Source: DAOUJI01 sp965224415
GTDB taxonomy: Bacteria > Chloroflexota > Dehalococcoidia > Lucifugimonadales > JAGWBF01
Length of the DNA: 64,000 bases
Assembly (NCBI GenBank): GCA_965224415.1
Contig: CBDCZB010000005.1
Location: 496,001-560,000 of the forward strand
Direction of reading: 5' to 3'
Shown piece after piece: positions 1 through 8,724 of this stretch. The notes under the pieces are model-generated. The model had not been told where the DNA came from. It saw nothing but the letters and a program-made list of their open reading frames with translations, and ran no database searches. The translations under genes and the position numbers were made by a program. Positions within the stretch are counted from its first letter, which is position 1. Every line of letters starts with the position of its first letter.

Positions 1-124
1 TCCGCCGTGGGCGCCAGGGGCGTTGTCGCTCTAGATCCGTAGTGTGACATATCTCTCGCAGAGCAGGATGTGTGGTCAGGCATACAATTCTACATGCAAC
101 GGCTGACGGCGTGAATACGCGCCG

Positions 125-808
125 TTACGGCCTCGGCGTGTAATCAGTGGGTCTCATCAGATAGGCTTGGTAGTCCACCAGTATGGGGCCGTCCTTCTCG
201 GAATCGTCCCGGGCCTTGTGCCATTCGGGGTCGGTTACCATCCCGACCCAGTTCTCCTCCCGCTTCTCGATGCTTTCGAAGCCCAGCATCCAGACGATAC
301 GGTTGTTGGTGCCCACGTCGTCGGTCCAGAACCCGACCGTCTCCATGCCATGCTTTTGGAGCAGTCCGATGGCGTGGTTGGCGAAACGGGCGTGAAGGTT
401 GGGGAGTTTGCCGGGGACGGCGTTGTAGTAGCGCAACTCGACCACATTGGACTTGTCGCTCCAATGGGGCGACGGAAAGTAGTCGGTGGTCCGCATGAGG
501 GTGTTGTGCACCCTGGAGGTGAGAGGGCCGTCGACTTCCGAGGCGGCCCGCGCCTCCAGCCATTCCGGGTCCCTTTGGAAGGATCCCCAGATTCGCTCCC
601 GCTCGGCCATGTTCTCGAAGGTGGTGACATAGATGAGGCGCATATTGGCGTTGTTGGCCATCGCCGACATGTTGACCTCTTCCGTCCAGAAGCCGAATAT
701 TCCCACGCCGTGCTTTTTGAACAGACCGATGGTGTGGTCTGCGAAACGCCGGTGCAGGGCGTCAAATTTGCCGGGCGCGGGTTCGTAAATCCGAAGCTCG
801 TAAATCAT
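125..808 (-). CDS. NIPSNAP family protein (two tandem domains), copy 1
   Basis: A 227-aa protein made of two NIPSNAP-type ferredoxin-like (dimeric alpha/beta barrel) domains, about residues 1-110 and 118-227. Each starts with the family signature of a short strand followed by PGK (IYELRIYEPAPGK and VELRYYNAVPGK), and each contains a GFWT-E/D-xV segment. The ATG at 808 follows a good GGAGG ribosome site. NIPSNAP proteins are small and their biochemical role in bacteria is not settled; nothing here points to a substrate. It is the last of three tandem paralogues downstream of ruvB on the same strand. The family call is secure, the function open. Confidence 0.85.
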   Translation of the reverse strand: MIYELRIYEPAPGKFDALHRRFADHTIGLFKKHGVGIFGFWTEEVNMSAMANNANMRLIYVTTFENMAERERIWGSFQRDPEWLEARAASEVDGPLTSRVHNTLMRTTDYFPSPHWSDKSNVVELRYYNAVPGKLPNLHARFANHAIGLLQKHGMETVGFWTDDVGTNNRIVWMLGFESIEKREENWVGMVTDPEWHKARDDSEKDGPILVDYQAYLMRPTDYTPRP

Positions 809-851
809 AGCTGCCTCCCGAATGGTGTGGGCCGTTGGGGACGGGCCGCTG

Positions 852-1505
852 TTACCGGCCTATTCCTGTAGGTTTCATTATGCGCGTCTCCCAGGACCCC
901 ACTATCTCGCCGTCCTTGATGGACTCGGCCAACACGCCGGGCCACTCGTCGTCGGTCCTGAAAGAGTTCCAACACTGTTCCCGGTGGGCCAGGCTGTCGT
1001 AGCCCACGATCCAGACCAACCGGGTGGAATCGCCCACCAGCTCTGTCCAGTAACCCACCACGTTCATGCCGTGCTTCCGGAGCAGCCGGTCCGAGTGGTC
1101 TGCGAACCTCTTGTTCAGGGCGGGCAGTTTGCCAGGCGTGGCATAGTAGAGTCTCAGTTCGTGTATGGCGTTTGTGCTGAAGTCCGGCGTCGGAGAATAG
1201 TATGTGGGCTCCAGGACCACGTTGTGGACCCGCTGTATGATCTCTCCGAGTTGAACGGCGTCATCGGCCGTCCTCGGTAGCCATTCCGGGTCGGCGCGAA
1301 AACCCGCCAGCGCCTTGTTTCTTTCCTCCATGGTCTCGTATATCCAGAAGTAGGTTATCTTGCTGCCGCGGCCTATGTCGTCGGTCCAGAAACCGTCGCT
1401 CCTTAGGCCGTGCTTCTCGAACAGCCTCCGGGCCAGCTTCAGACGGTCCACCTCTTTCGCCTGGTTCCCGGGTGTCGTGTAGTACTCACGAAGCTCGTAC
1501 AGCAT
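852..1505 (-). CDS. NIPSNAP family protein (two tandem domains), copy 2
   Basis: A 217-aa paralogue of its neighbours with the same two-domain NIPSNAP layout (LYELREYYTTPGN at the N-terminus, IHELRLYYATPGK near residue 115). The ATG at 1505 is preferred over an in-frame GTG nine bases upstream because it follows an AGGTGGGG ribosome site and gives the family start MLYELR. Residues such as GFWTDDIG and GYWTELVG mark the equivalent loop in each half. It lies in a same-strand series with two other copies, so the group probably arose by duplication; the retained similarity argues for related roles. Function unknown. Confidence 0.85.
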   Translation of the reverse strand: MLYELREYYTTPGNQAKEVDRLKLARRLFEKHGLRSDGFWTDDIGRGSKITYFWIYETMEERNKALAGFRADPEWLPRTADDAVQLGEIIQRVHNVVLEPTYYSPTPDFSTNAIHELRLYYATPGKLPALNKRFADHSDRLLRKHGMNVVGYWTELVGDSTRLVWIVGYDSLAHREQCWNSFRTDDEWPGVLAESIKDGEIVGSWETRIMKPTGIGR

Positions 1506-1514
1506 TGGCCCCAC

Positions 1515-1718
1515 CTACCTAGACTGAATGTTGCCCCTGGCCCAATTGCCCCCTCTCCCCCGACGGGAGGGGTTGGTGGGCCTGCCCTGAGCCTGCCGAA
1601 GGGGTGAGGGTTGGCGCCCTCTGGATTCCGGCCTCCGCCGGAATGACGGGCCTCTGCCGGCGCCGCCTATTTGGAACTTGCCGTCTGTTTCATGGCTTCG
1701 ATACTGAAACGGTCCTCG
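1515..1718. repeat. Intergenic palindromic repeat block
   Basis: The gap between NIPSNAP copies 2 and 3 has no gene. It holds short GC-rich palindromic pieces seen elsewhere in the window: a CCTGAGCCTGCCGAAGG unit near 1587, and an ATTCCGGCCTCCGCCGGAAT inverted repeat near 1625. Similar pieces occur near 3500, 21060, 37865, 39125 and 58695, always between genes. They look like a dispersed intergenic repeat family (REP/MITE-like), inferred only from recurrence inside this window. Confidence 0.6.
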
Positions 1719-2366
1719 CTAGAAGCGAAGAGGCGCGAGAATCCGCCTCTCCGGGTAAGCGACGAGCTCCCCGTTCTTCGTGGACTCCGCGGCCACGCCA
1801 GGCCACTCCTCGTCGGTCCTGAAGGAGTTCCAGCACTCCTCCCGGTGGGCCAGGCTGTCAAACTCAATGACCCACACCAGCTGGTTGGACGTTCCGAAAG
1901 CCTCGGTCCAATACGCCAGCACGTTCATTCCGTGTCTGCGCAAAATCCGATCGGAGTTGTCCTGGAAGCGTCGGTTCAGGTCTGCCAGCTTCCCCGGCAC
2001 CGCGTGGTAGATCCGGAGTTCGTGGACCTTGCTGGAGTCGAACACCGGCTCTGGCGAATACGGAGTTGGCGTCAGCATCTTGTTGTGTATCCGGGCCGTG
2101 ATTTCCCCGTGCTCCGCCCGTTCCCTGTCTGTCAGGTCTTTCCACTCCTGGTCTGAAACGAAGGAGCCCAGTTTGGTGTTCCTTTCGGCCATGTCCTCGT
2201 ATTTCCACATGTAGGTAATCTGCGGGCCCCGGCCGATTACGTCGTTCCAGAAAACGAGAGCTCTCAGTTCGTGTTTCCTGAAGAGCCGGGCCGCCTCCTG
2301 GATGTGGCTCTGAAGGGCTGGGCCCTTCCCTGGGTTGGCTTCGTATGTACGCAACTCATAGAGCAT
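1719..2366 (-). CDS. NIPSNAP family protein (two tandem domains), copy 3
   Basis: A 215-aa protein, again two NIPSNAP domains (LYELRTYEANPGK at the start, VHELRIYHAVPGK at about residue 112). The start lies 11 bases after the ruvB stop codon, so this copy is almost certainly cotranscribed with ruvB and is the first of the tandem series. The ends of copies 2 and 3 are close (both contain HREECWNSFRTD-like text with WPGV), which suggests these two split later than copy 1. No catalytic residues can be assigned. Family certain, function unknown. Confidence 0.85.
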   Translation of the reverse strand: MLYELRTYEANPGKGPALQSHIQEAARLFRKHELRALVFWNDVIGRGPQITYMWKYEDMAERNTKLGSFVSDQEWKDLTDRERAEHGEITARIHNKMLTPTPYSPEPVFDSSKVHELRIYHAVPGKLADLNRRFQDNSDRILRRHGMNVLAYWTEAFGTSNQLVWVIEFDSLAHREECWNSFRTDEEWPGVAAESTKNGELVAYPERRILAPLRF

Positions 2367-2377
2367 GTTCAGCGTCC

Positions 2378-3406
2378 TTACAGGAGTCTGACCTGAGGCG
2401 ACGGGGCCCTCTCGGGGAAGTCCCGTCCCAGGTGCGAATATGCCTGGCGGGTGGCCATTCTGCCTCGGGGAGTGCGGTCCAAGAATCCCAACTGAAGAAG
2501 GTACGGCTCGTAGATATCCATAATGGTGTCGGCGTCCTCGCCGATGGAAGCTGCCAGGGTGTCCAGCCCCACCGGCCCGCCCGAGAACTTGTCTACGATG
2601 CTCTCCAGCAGCCTTTGGTCGATTTGGTCTAGTCCCAGGGAATCGACCTCCAGCTTGGCAAGCCCTTCGCTGGCGATTTCCCCGGTTATTCTACCATCGG
2701 CCATTACCTGTGCATAGTCCCGCGTACGTTTGAGCAGACGGTTGGCCACACGCGGCGTGCTGCGGGCCCTTCCGGCTATCATCGAGACCCCCTCTTGGTC
2801 GATGTCCACGCCCAGTATGCGGGCCGAACGGTCCACTATGGACTCCATGGCGGGCCGGTCGTAGAAGTCCAGCCGGAAGACCGAGCCGAACCGGTCTCTG
2901 AGAGGCGGGCTGACCATGCCGTAGCGGGTGGTGGCGCCGATCAACGTAAAGGAGTTGATGCGTAGGTTTATGTTCCGGGCGCCGAGCCCTTTCCCCACCA
3001 CCCAGGAGAGAAAGAAGTCTTCCATGGCCGGGTAGAGCACCTCTTCCACGACCCGGGAGAGGCGGTGCATCTCGTCTATGAAGAGGACGTCGCCGGTGTT
3101 CAGGCTCGTGAGGATCGCCGCCATGTCCCCGGCCCGCTCTATGGCCGGGCCGGACGTCACCTTGATGGCGACGGCCATCTCCTGGGCGATGATATGGGCG
3201 AGAGTGGTCTTTCCCAGGCCCGGAGGTCCGTAGATGATGACGTGGTCCAGCGGGTCGCCCCTCATGCGGGCGGCCTGCATGGCGATGCTCAGATTGTCCT
3301 TGACCGACTCCTGGCCTACGAAGTCCCTCAGCTGCCTCGGCCTGAGGGAGGAGTCGAGGGCGTCGTCCTCACCCTGCGACAGCCCTGAAACCAGCCGCTC
3401 GGTCAT
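2378..3406 (-). CDS. ruvB: Holliday junction branch-migration ATPase RuvB
   Basis: A 342-aa AAA+ motor that, with RuvA and RuvC, drives branch migration of Holliday junctions in recombinational repair. Visible are Walker A GPPGLGKT (residues 60-67), Walker B LFIDE (108-112) followed by the RuvB-typical M/I-H-R-L segment, the sensor region GATTRYG (158-164), the arginine-finger segment PLRDRFG (168-174), and the C-terminal winged-helix domain. Length matches the family. No ruvA or ruvC is adjacent in the window. It heads the run of NIPSNAP genes, which is probably incidental cotranscription. Confidence 0.97.
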   Translation of the reverse strand: MTERLVSGLSQGEDDALDSSLRPRQLRDFVGQESVKDNLSIAMQAARMRGDPLDHVIIYGPPGLGKTTLAHIIAQEMAVAIKVTSGPAIERAGDMAAILTSLNTGDVLFIDEMHRLSRVVEEVLYPAMEDFFLSWVVGKGLGARNINLRINSFTLIGATTRYGMVSPPLRDRFGSVFRLDFYDRPAMESIVDRSARILGVDIDQEGVSMIAGRARSTPRVANRLLKRTRDYAQVMADGRITGEIASEGLAKLEVDSLGLDQIDQRLLESIVDKFSGGPVGLDTLAASIGEDADTIMDIYEPYLLQLGFLDRTPRGRMATRQAYSHLGRDFPERAPSPQVRLL

Positions 3407-3718
3407 CGGACCGGCGCCTTTGGGTGGGCATGGGTCAACGGGGAGTCTTTCATCTCATCCCCTTGAAAATAGATGCCGACTGCCTCTTCTAACCTGGCGG
3501 GAGAAGGCTGGGATCAGGGGGAACCCGAACCCCTCCCAGTCATTTCGACGAAAGCCGGAGTTCAGACGGCGCTGGCTACTTGGAGTTAGGTTTGGTGGGG
3601 CGGGTTCTTCTGTCATCTCTGGTGTACGGGCCTTTTTCGATGTAAGCCGGTGTTCTGACAGATGCGTGCTCAACGGGGATGGAACGCCATATCAAAAAGG
3701 GTTTTAATGTTGCCGCTC
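3407..3718. repeat. Gene-free gap with intergenic repeat pieces
   Basis: About 310 bases between ruvB and the PaREP1-like gene. Around 3490-3570 it carries the same type of repeat as 21120-21190 (GGCGGGAGAAGG followed by TGGGAT), plus imperfect inverted segments. The open frames that cross it are repeat translations with no recognisable protein. No strong promoter for ruvB stands out. Confidence 0.5.
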
Positions 3719-4099
3719 CTATTCCTGCGCCGGATCATCAAGCACAGCCTCAATCGTCTCAACGAAATCCTGAACTTGGCCGAGAGCGTCTTTTACGTCG
3801 TCGTAACCCAGCCCGCCTTCATAGAAGTTTACATGCAGAGCTGTGATCCCTCGAAAAAGCTCCCCGATTCTTGAATTTCCAGTTTCTTCTCTCAGGTTGG
3901 ATGCGGCTTCATTCAACAGTCTATGGCTGCCGTGGCCCCAGCCGCGATTGTGGGCCGCCGCCTTCACTATTTGAGTGGCGGCTCCCCAGCCCTTTTCCGA
4001 GGCTTGCCGCAAGTCGTTGTTCTCCAACTCTCGCAACGCTTGAGACAGATATACTCTGCTTTGTGCGCGGTATTCCTGTTCTTCCACTGTTGTCGCCAC
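3719..4099 (-). CDS. PaREP1-like HEPN-fold protein
   Basis: A 126-aa mostly helical protein. The text LRQASEKGWGAATQIVKAAA followed by a conserved HGSH is the hallmark of the PaREP1/HEPN-type family, first described in archaea and scattered in bacteria. The likely start is GTG at 4099 with GAGGG upstream. HEPN relatives are often toxin or ribonuclease partners of nucleotidyltransferases, but no nucleotidyltransferase lies beside it and the HEPN ribonuclease motif (Rx4-6H) is not evident, so no toxin role is claimed. It stands alone, divergent from the ferritin-VIT1 gene. Confidence 0.6.
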   Translation of the reverse strand: MATTVEEQEYRAQSRVYLSQALRELENNDLRQASEKGWGAATQIVKAAAHNRGWGHGSHRLLNEAASNLREETGNSRIGELFRGITALHVNFYEGGLGYDDVKDALGQVQDFVETIEAVLDDPAQE

Positions 4100-4301
4100 T
4101 GTCGCCCTCAGTTTTACATTACCATAATGAACGCCTTGGGGTTGACAGTAGCAACGCCGAACCGTCTATGTCAACATGGCCAAGGCAGCGCAAGGAAAAG
4201 TCAGAAGATACTGGGGCGTATCCCGCGCCATTGGAAATCCGCGAGAACATTGTGTATTCTGGGTTTATCACCGCCTACAGGCGGACTGCAAGAGGAAGTT
4301 G

Positions 4302-5519
4302 ATGGCAGACCCAATACCTACGCTTACAAAAACCGAGCGCAACCTGTGGAACGCCATAGTCGCCGAGGCTGTGGCCCACCTGAAGTACAGTGCCTTTGCC
4401 CACCAGGCGCTGCGGGAAGGCCATCCCGAAGTGGCCCAGGTGTTCCAGGAGGTGGCCGGCGCCGAGACCATCCACGGCATCAACCACATGAGCGTGGCGG
4501 GCGAGTTGAAAAGCTCACTGGAGAACCTGAAAAGTGTGGTGGAAGGCGAGGCGAAAGAAATCAGCACTATGTATCCCAACTACATTCGGGATGCGCTGGA
4601 CGAGGGCCGGAACGACGCAGCCGACACCTTTATGATGGCCATGGACAGGGAGCAGCACCACCTGGAAGTGTTCAACCGGGCTGTAGAAGTATTGGAGGCA
4701 AAGCTTGCCGTCGCCGGCCCTGTGGAAGCCGTTGCCTCGCCGCCCCGGCCGGACCCAAAGCGGACAGCGCCGCCCGTTACTGAACCCCAGACGGCGTCCA
4801 TCTACGACGTAGCCCGCACCGAAGTGGAGACGCGGCGGTGGGACGTAGCCTCGAAGGGACGCATCAGGGAAGTGGTGTTCGGAGGCCAGGACGGGCTCCT
4901 GAGCACCATGCTCCTGGTCACGGCCCTGGCGGTGGGAGACATCGGAAACACGGCGGTGCTGATTGGCGGCCTGGCCGGAGCATTGGCGGGAATGGTTTCA
5001 ATGGCCACCGGAGCCTTCCTGGGTTCACGGGCCGAGCAGGACTTGCAAAGGTCGGAGATTGAGAAGGAAGCCCTGGAGCTTCAGGAGCATCCTGCGGAAG
5101 AGCTGGCTGAGTTGGTAGTCCTCTACCAGAGGGAGGGTCTTTCCTTCAAAGAGGCTCAGGGTGTGGCGGACCACATCGCCGCCGACAAGGACCTGTGGCT
5201 GCGGACCATGATCGAGAAGGAGCTGGGTCTAAGCGCCGAGATCACCACCAACCCGGTCAAAGACGCTCTGGTCATGGGGGTGGCCTTCATCGCCGGGGCC
5301 ATAATTCCCGTCCTGCCCTACTTCTTCGATGACGGCGGCATTGCTATAACGTCTTCCGTGTCGGCCACCCTTGTCGCTCTTTTCGGCCTCGGGATGTTGA
5401 AAGGCCGCATCGTCCGTAAGTCCACACTGCTCCAAGGTCTGGAGATACTGGCTATAGGCGGAGTTGCAGTCGGAGTTGGCTGGGTCCTGGGCGAGGTTAT
5501 CCCGCGCCTGGTCACGTGA
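4302..5519 (+). CDS. Ferritin-like / VIT1 fusion, MbfA-type iron exporter
   Basis: A 405-aa fusion. Residues 1-135 form a rubrerythrin-like four-helix domain with two ExxH diiron motifs (E55-H58 and E117-H120). After a Pro-rich linker, residues about 185-405 are a CCC1/VIT1 membrane domain beginning GGQDGLLST with several hydrophobic helices. The same architecture is known in the rhizobial membrane-bound ferritin MbfA, which exports iron and protects against peroxide. The start is the ATG at 4302 behind AGGAAG; a longer frame from 4176 is open but lacks homology. It is convergent with a Fe(III) uptake operon, so it plausibly balances iron there. Confidence 0.85.
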   Translation: MADPIPTLTKTERNLWNAIVAEAVAHLKYSAFAHQALREGHPEVAQVFQEVAGAETIHGINHMSVAGELKSSLENLKSVVEGEAKEISTMYPNYIRDALDEGRNDAADTFMMAMDREQHHLEVFNRAVEVLEAKLAVAGPVEAVASPPRPDPKRTAPPVTEPQTASIYDVARTEVETRRWDVASKGRIREVVFGGQDGLLSTMLLVTALAVGDIGNTAVLIGGLAGALAGMVSMATGAFLGSRAEQDLQRSEIEKEALELQEHPAEELAELVVLYQREGLSFKEAQGVADHIAADKDLWLRTMIEKELGLSAEITTNPVKDALVMGVAFIAGAIIPVLPYFFDDGGIAITSSVSATLVALFGLGMLKGRIVRKSTLLQGLEILAIGGVAVGVGWVLGEVIPRLVT

Positions 5520-5533
5520 ACAGGGCCTCGGGT

Positions 5534-6610
5534 CTAGGCGACGGTGACCGGAACGGCGTCGCCCCCGTCCGAGAAGCATACTAGCGTCTGGCCCAACTCT
5601 AGATACGGCTCGACTGACTCCCCGATTTCATATCGAACCGTATGGTTCTGGAAGCTGTGGACCGTTTCGCCCGACGGCAGGGTCACCCCATAGAGATAGT
5701 GGGTCCCCTGGAACACCCGGCTGCTGACAGTCCCCCCGGAGCCGGCAGAGCGTAGCATCACGTCGTCGGGCCGGACCATCACCCGGCAGCCGTCTCCTAG
5801 GACCTCTTCCCCCGCCATTTTGCCCAGTTCCGTGTCCAGTCCTTCCCCGGCGGAAACGGCCGACAAGTAGTCCGCCATTCCAAGGAAGCTCGCCACGAAC
5901 GGGCTGCGAGGCCGGTGATAGACCTCCTCGGGTGCGCCTGATTGTCGGATGGACCCTTCGCTTATCACCGCCACGGTGTCGCCCATGAACAAGGCCTGTT
6001 CCTGGTCGTGGGTTACGTAGACCACGGTGACGCCGCCGGAGGAGAAGATTTCCTTTACGTCTTGCTGGAGACTCTCCCGCAACTTCAAGTCCAGGTTGCT
6101 AAAAGGCTCGTCCAGCAAAAGCGCTATGGGTTGCGGGGCCAGAGAGCGGGCCACCGCCACCCTTTGCTGCTCGCCGCCTGAGAGCTGGTGGGGATACCGG
6201 TCTGACATCCCGGAGAGCCGGACCAAATCCAGAGCCTCGGATACGCGGCGGGCCTTCTTGGTGCGGTCCAGTCGGGACAACCCGAAAGCTACGTTTTCGG
6301 AGACCGTCATGTGGGGAAACAGGGCGTAGTCCTGGAAGACCATGCCGAGCCGACGCTCTTCCGCCGGAGTCCAAACTCCGGGTCCGGCCACAGGCTTGCC
6401 GCCAAGCTCCACAATGCCCGCGTCTGGGGTCTCGAATCCGGCGATCATGCGCAGCAGCGTGGTCTTGCCGCTGCCGCTGGGACCCACCAGGGCCAGAACC
6501 TCTCCAGCGTGAACGTCCAGGTCAACGCCGTACACCACCGGGTCTCCGCCGAAAGACTTGGACAGCCCTCGGCACTGAATTACCGACGGCGCATCGTCGG
6601 AGCTAGGCAT
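5534..6610 (-). CDS. Fe(III)-type ABC transporter ATP-binding protein
   Basis: A 358-aa ABC ATPase of the FbpC/PotA class. It shows Walker A GPSGSGKT (residues 43-50), Q-loop VFQDY (Gln93), signature LSGGEQQR (143-150), Walker B ALLLDEP (163-169), an H-loop in YVTHDQEQA, and a C-terminal TOBE-like region. Its start overlaps the end of the IsdG-like gene by 8 bases, implying translational coupling. Together with the fused permease and the tandem-Tyr binding protein upstream it forms a complete ferric iron importer. The substrate is inferred from the binding protein. Confidence 0.92.
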   Translation of the reverse strand: MPSSDDAPSVIQCRGLSKSFGGDPVVYGVDLDVHAGEVLALVGPSGSGKTTLLRMIAGFETPDAGIVELGGKPVAGPGVWTPAEERRLGMVFQDYALFPHMTVSENVAFGLSRLDRTKKARRVSEALDLVRLSGMSDRYPHQLSGGEQQRVAVARSLAPQPIALLLDEPFSNLDLKLRESLQQDVKEIFSSGGVTVVYVTHDQEQALFMGDTVAVISEGSIRQSGAPEEVYHRPRSPFVASFLGMADYLSAVSAGEGLDTELGKMAGEEVLGDGCRVMVRPDDVMLRSAGSGGTVSSRVFQGTHYLYGVTLPSGETVHSFQNHTVRYEIGESVEPYLELGQTLVCFSDGGDAVPVTVA

Positions 6611-6929
6611 GGGCTTTCGTTCCGTCGGGGCTGGATGTCAGCTTCACGTCGTAGCTGTTGAACTCTCCGGGACCCAGCAGGAAGTCCGCCCCCGGCCCGG
6701 AGTGTGCTTGCCTGAAGGCTTCGCTGCGTGTCCACTCGTGGTGGGCGTCTTTCGACTCCCAGTGGGTCACTATCAGATATTCTTCACAGTCGGAGTCCTT
6801 CTCCGACTGCCACATCTCGAACCCCAGAAACCCGACCTGGCCTTCGACCCCGCCCCTTCGGTTGAACCGGTCTTCCAGCTCACGGCCGTGACCCTTCTGG
6901 ACCTGTATCTTGTTGGTGGCGACAAACAT
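6603..6929 (-). CDS. IsdG-like heme-degrading monooxygenase (ABM fold)
   Basis: A 108-aa antibiotic-biosynthesis-monooxygenase-fold protein. Asn6, Trp66 and His76 fall at the spacing of the IsdG/IsdI catalytic triad (Asn7, Trp67, His77 in Staphylococcus), and the N-terminus MFVATNKIQVQKG fits the family. IsdG-type enzymes open heme and release iron. Its place between the permease and ATPase genes of a ferric iron importer, with an 8-base overlap to the ATPase gene, supports an iron-release role. Activity on heme is inferred from triad and context; no heme receptor is seen nearby. Confidence 0.78.
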   Translation of the reverse strand: MFVATNKIQVQKGHGRELEDRFNRRGGVEGQVGFLGFEMWQSEKDSDCEEYLIVTHWESKDAHHEWTRSEAFRQAHSGPGADFLLGPGEFNSYDVKLTSSPDGTKAHA

Positions 6930-6981
6930 GGCGGGACCTCCTGAATGCTCCCTTCAGTCTAGCAGGCGGGAAGCCGTCGTG

Positions 6982-8682
6982 TCAGGCCTTCGAGTGGTGT
7001 CCACCTTCTCTCAAGACGATGAAGGCCATGGGGACGGACGACGCCAGCACCAGCAGGAGCGCCGGGCCCGCCGCTCTGGCGAAGAAAGCCGACTCAGTGG
7101 CCGACCATATCGAAGTGGCAAGGGTCTGGAATCCTATAGGCCCCAGAATGAGCGTGGCCGGAAGCTCCTTCATAGTAATCAAGAAGACTAACGCCATTCC
7201 CGACAACACTCCGGGAAGCGCCAAAGGCAGAGTGACCCTAAGAAACGTACGCAGTCCGTTTCTTCCCAGCCCGCGGGACGCGTCTTCCAGCCGGGGGCTG
7301 ACCTGAAGAAGCGACGCCCGGACGGCTCCCACCGCTGCTGGAAGGAATAGGACGACGTAAGCAAATATGAGGATAACGATGTTCTGGTACAAGGGCTGGA
7401 GGTAATTTGCCGTAAAGAAGACCAGGGACAGGGCCACCACGATCCCGGGGAGGGCGAATCCCACATAAGTCAGCCGTTCAAGGAGAACGCTGAGTCGTCC
7501 GGCATACCTGACCATCAATACGGCCAGCGGCAGAGCTGCGACTACGGCTGCTATGGCTGCCAAGGCAGACACATAAACGGAGTTGAAGGTCGTTCCCCAC
7601 GCCAAGCCCAGTGACTCTCCCGCCTGCAGTCCCTGGGCCACCCAATACCCCAGGACGCTGATGGGCATTCCTAAGGAAACGGCGCATATGAATGTGCAGA
7701 AGCCAAACGCGGGCCATCGCCACCGGCCAAGACGCACAGGTCTAGGGGACCGCTGGGCGCCCACTCCGGACCGGTGGTATTGGGCCCTCCCCCTGGACGC
7801 CGACTCGATGGTAAGTACGGCAAGCGCCATCACGATCAGGGCTAGGGAGCTGGCCGCGGCCAACTCTCTGGCTCCGGCATCGTACTGCAGATATATGACG
7901 TAGCTGAACGCCTCGAAGCTCAACAGCGACACGGCGCCGAAGTCGCTCAAGGTGTAGAGGGCCACCAGGAGGCTCCCCGACGCCAGGGCAGGCTTTAGCT
8001 GAGGCGCCGTCACCTGGAAGAACCGGGTCCACTTGCCTTTACCGAATCCCTGGGCCGCCTCCTCCAGGGACGGGTCCAGGCCTCTGAGGGCGCCCCTGGC
8101 TGTCAACAGCACGTATGGGTAACTGAGCATAATCAGGGTCAGAGAGGCCCCGGCAAGCCCTGAAACGTCCGGCATTCGGTCAACTCCGAAAAGCGGCCCG
8201 GCGATGAACTCTTGGAGCATCCCTCTGGGCCCCAGAAGAGTCACTACGGCGAACCCTCCGACGTAGGAAGGGATTACCAATGGAAGGGCTGTGGCCACGG
8301 ACCAGAAGCCTCGTAGGGGGAGGTCGGTCCTAACCGTAAGCCAGGCGAGGGGCAGGGCCAGGGCCGCCGACGCTGCCGTCACGATGACCGTCAGCAGGGC
8401 AGTGCTCCCGATGGTCTCCAACATGCGCATCCGCAGCAGCAAGTCCCAAAGCTCTCCGCCGGTTCCTAAACTTCGAATGACCAAATATGCCAGAGGAAGC
8501 GACAGAGCGGCCCCCACCACTATGGCGGGGGCCAGTACAAATCCCGGCGTCCGGGGCCGCCCAAACCCCGGGAACCGGATGAGGGGGGATGATTTAGTCG
8601 AAGGAGAAACCATGAATAGTGTCTGTGTTTGCCCCGTACAGGACCTGGGCGCATGCCTGAAGGGGTCCCCAGGGGAGGGCAA
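6982..8682 (-). CDS. Fe(III) ABC transporter permease (fused two-domain)
   Basis: A 566-aa inner-membrane protein made of two tandem binding-protein-dependent permease domains (about residues 60-290 and 320-560), the FbpB arrangement of ferric iron importers. Each half has about six hydrophobic helices and an EAA-type loop (EEAAQGFGKGKWTRFFQV; EDASRGLGRNGLRTFLRV). The start is uncertain: a TTG at 8682 has a very strong but close GAGGAGG site, while an ATG at 8613 (MVSPSTK) lacks a good site. It lies 42 bases after the binding protein in the same operon. Confidence 0.9.
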   Translation of the reverse strand: MPSPGDPFRHAPRSCTGQTQTLFMVSPSTKSSPLIRFPGFGRPRTPGFVLAPAIVVGAALSLPLAYLVIRSLGTGGELWDLLLRMRMLETIGSTALLTVIVTAASAALALPLAWLTVRTDLPLRGFWSVATALPLVIPSYVGGFAVVTLLGPRGMLQEFIAGPLFGVDRMPDVSGLAGASLTLIMLSYPYVLLTARGALRGLDPSLEEAAQGFGKGKWTRFFQVTAPQLKPALASGSLLVALYTLSDFGAVSLLSFEAFSYVIYLQYDAGARELAAASSLALIVMALAVLTIESASRGRAQYHRSGVGAQRSPRPVRLGRWRWPAFGFCTFICAVSLGMPISVLGYWVAQGLQAGESLGLAWGTTFNSVYVSALAAIAAVVAALPLAVLMVRYAGRLSVLLERLTYVGFALPGIVVALSLVFFTANYLQPLYQNIVILIFAYVVLFLPAAVGAVRASLLQVSPRLEDASRGLGRNGLRTFLRVTLPLALPGVLSGMALVFLITMKELPATLILGPIGFQTLATSIWSATESAFFARAAGPALLLVLASSVPMAFIVLREGGHHSKA

Positions 8683-8724
8683 GATCCCTCCTCTGCATGC
8701 GCCCGGTCGAGTGCGTCCTATCGC

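Noticed and set aside
3455..3673. A 72-codon minus-strand frame after ruvB
   Set aside because: It is mostly translated intergenic repeat with no protein similarity.
4176..4301. An upstream extension of the ferritin-VIT1 gene
   Set aside because: The added 42 codons lack family similarity, while ATG 4302 has a good ribosome site and gives the expected N-terminus.
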